Of a stretch of DNA of 64,000 bases, positions 62,701-64,000 are shown piece after piece (within the stretch, counting starts at the first letter, position 1; each line of letters opens with the position of its first letter). Below the pieces are notes generated by a model that had not been told where the DNA came from, searched no databases, and saw only the letters and a list, made by a program, of their open reading frames with translations. The position numbers and the translations under genes were made by a program. Origin of the DNA: Monarcha castaneiventris obscurior (Eukaryota; Chordata; Aves; Passeriformes; Monarchidae); NCBI GenBank assembly GCA_026261815.1, contig JAMPIT010000174.1, positions 9,362,001 through 9,426,000 on the forward strand, written 5' to 3'.

Positions 62701-64000
62701 ATTAACCCCATTTTAATTTGCCTTCTGGTGAGACAAGTCTGTGTGCAGGCTCTTTTAGTGAAGATAAATTACCTTTCTTACTTTTAACTTCTTCTTGTAA
62801 TAACCAACAGATTTTTTTTAACACTGGCTTCTACCAAAAAATGTGATGGCAGTTTTATTTCAGCCCATATCCTTGCATACAGCCATCCTGAGAACCATCC
62901 CTATTCTTTCTCCCCTCATCAAAACTCTTCTCTCATCATTTTCATCTTCTCAAATCTCTTCAATTTTTTTAACCCAGGAAGTTTAAAGTTCACCTACTGT
63001 TCACTGAAACCATTATCTCCTTTTTGCTTGAGTGCCCTGTATGTCCAGTAAACCACACAGCAAGATGAGGGAGCAGTTATTGTGTCATTGCCATCTAATT
63101 AAAAAAGATATGTTGCAAAGAACTGCCTAAGATTTCAATTAATTCACTAAAATATATATCTCTAGATCTTTAGTCTGTGAAGAAAACACTAAACCTGAGT
63201 ACAGTGTCTCCTTGAGAGTACTGGCTTCCTGAAACAAGAAGACTCAGGGACAAGCAAATTGTTTTAATCAAAGCTGCTACTTTCACTTACTCTATTGCTA
63301 ACCATAACACTTACATCATTTTAGTGGAATGATAGAACTGATGCTTTGTAAGTGCTTGTAATGGCAGATAACAGGGCATGGTCTAGGGAAACCAGCTGTC
63401 GTGAAAGTCTGCAGAAGCTGGGGAATGACATAATCTTTCTTCCCAGAAGAAAGAAAATTTTTTCCCCTTTCTCAAGAAGCGATAGGAAATTCATCTTTTC
63501 CTCAATATTAAATGTTTCAGTAAGCTCTAGATGTGTGAAATACACATCCTTCATGCCAAAAGTCCCAGCTGTCCACTAATCACTTGCCAATATCTCTTTT
63601 TTAAATATTCTGCCATAATCATATGGAAAGTGCTGAAAAGCACAGTATAATATGACATATACAGAATATATATAACTATGTGCTGTAGGCTAATTTTAAC
63701 CAAACAATAATGTGCTCACATGTCTTTTTTGTCTTTCTAGAACCTTTATTTCTGTTTCACTGGCTCACTGAAATTTGAGCTAAATCAGATTACTAACTAT
63801 GCTAAATACATACAAGCCACTCATTCCTTTATAATACTTAGTCCAAATATTTTTTAGTCATGAGCCATTGTAAAATTTGACTACATGAAGAAGGTGAAAT
63901 TTTCAAATTCAGTTTTCTCATTCAGATAAAGGACTCCAAAGTAGTTGTCCACAGAGAAAAAAAAGCACCCCAAAATTTTTTTTAGAAGTATGTATTTTTC
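59791..64000. other. Noncoding stretch, moderately GC-rich around 61.8-62.5 kb
   Basis: 61,640-62,480 is richer in G/C than its surroundings, but CpGs are few and the minus-strand frame 62,116-62,463 has no motif and begins in a Pro/Gly-rich segment. I see no element family there. The rest is A/T-rich unique DNA to the window end. Confidence 0.5.

Noticed and set aside
1..64000. CRISPR arrays, operons, ribosomal RNA, phage or bacterial systems
   Set aside because: No regularly spaced direct repeats, no dense co-oriented genes, no rRNA-like sequence. The CR1 content marks the DNA as sauropsid nuclear genome.

Overview
The window reads as a stretch of bird (or at least archosaur/sauropsid) nuclear DNA. 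The evidence is four truncated CR1 non-LTR retrotransposon copies, one of which ends in the tail of short repeats typical of avian CR1 (54,331 on the minus strand). The rest is low-repeat, A/T-rich, CpG-poor DNA with short microsatellites and a few older amniote retroposon remnants (MIR/CORE-SINE-like and an older LINE/SINE tail). There is no bacterial or viral gene organisation, and I recognise no protein-coding gene. The open frames longer than 60 codons are about as many and as long as expected by chance in 64 kb of A/T-rich DNA. The longest (42,724-43,179) has no protein character. The likely setting is a large intron or a gene desert.

Layout. 1-10.8 kb is unique noncoding DNA with several exon-like open frames of unproven status (5.38-5.64 kb plus; 6.0-6.19, 6.90-7.28 and 8.74-9.07 kb minus). 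10.86-11.64 kb holds the best gene-start signal: a CpG island at 11.44-11.64 kb and, about 0.6 kb away on the minus strand, a near-consensus splice donor. Together they suggest a minus-strand first exon whose first intron would cover 1-10.86 kb. 15.6-16.44 kb is a CR1 copy split by a solo-LTR-like insertion, flanked by a short target duplication. Next to it (16.68-16.91 kb, minus) lies a small, strikingly protein-like frame pair. 19.61-20.0 kb is a GC-rich island with an acceptor-like site and a stop-free frame, followed by a perfect 43-bp tandem duplication. 25.2-25.5 kb looks like a conserved noncoding element with a perfect 12-bp inverted repeat. 32.8-33.65 kb is a minus-strand CR1 reverse-transcriptase fragment, 37.48-38.26 kb a plus-strand CR1 3' end with an internal deletion, and 54.33-55.23 kb a minus-strand CR1 3' end. 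45.7-46.46 kb has two neighbouring plus-strand open frames. 56.78-56.88 kb is a 20-unit ATTTT microsatellite, and 59.49-59.79 kb resembles a second, older LTR.

How the parts relate: the only coherent transcription-unit hypothesis is a minus-strand gene starting in the 11.5-kb CpG island. Everything else is consistent with neutral intronic or intergenic DNA carrying decayed retroelements and possible enhancers. I found no convincing new biological system. The leads worth checking are the CpG-island first exon, the 16.7-kb and 19.7-kb open frames and the 25.4-kb inverted-repeat element.
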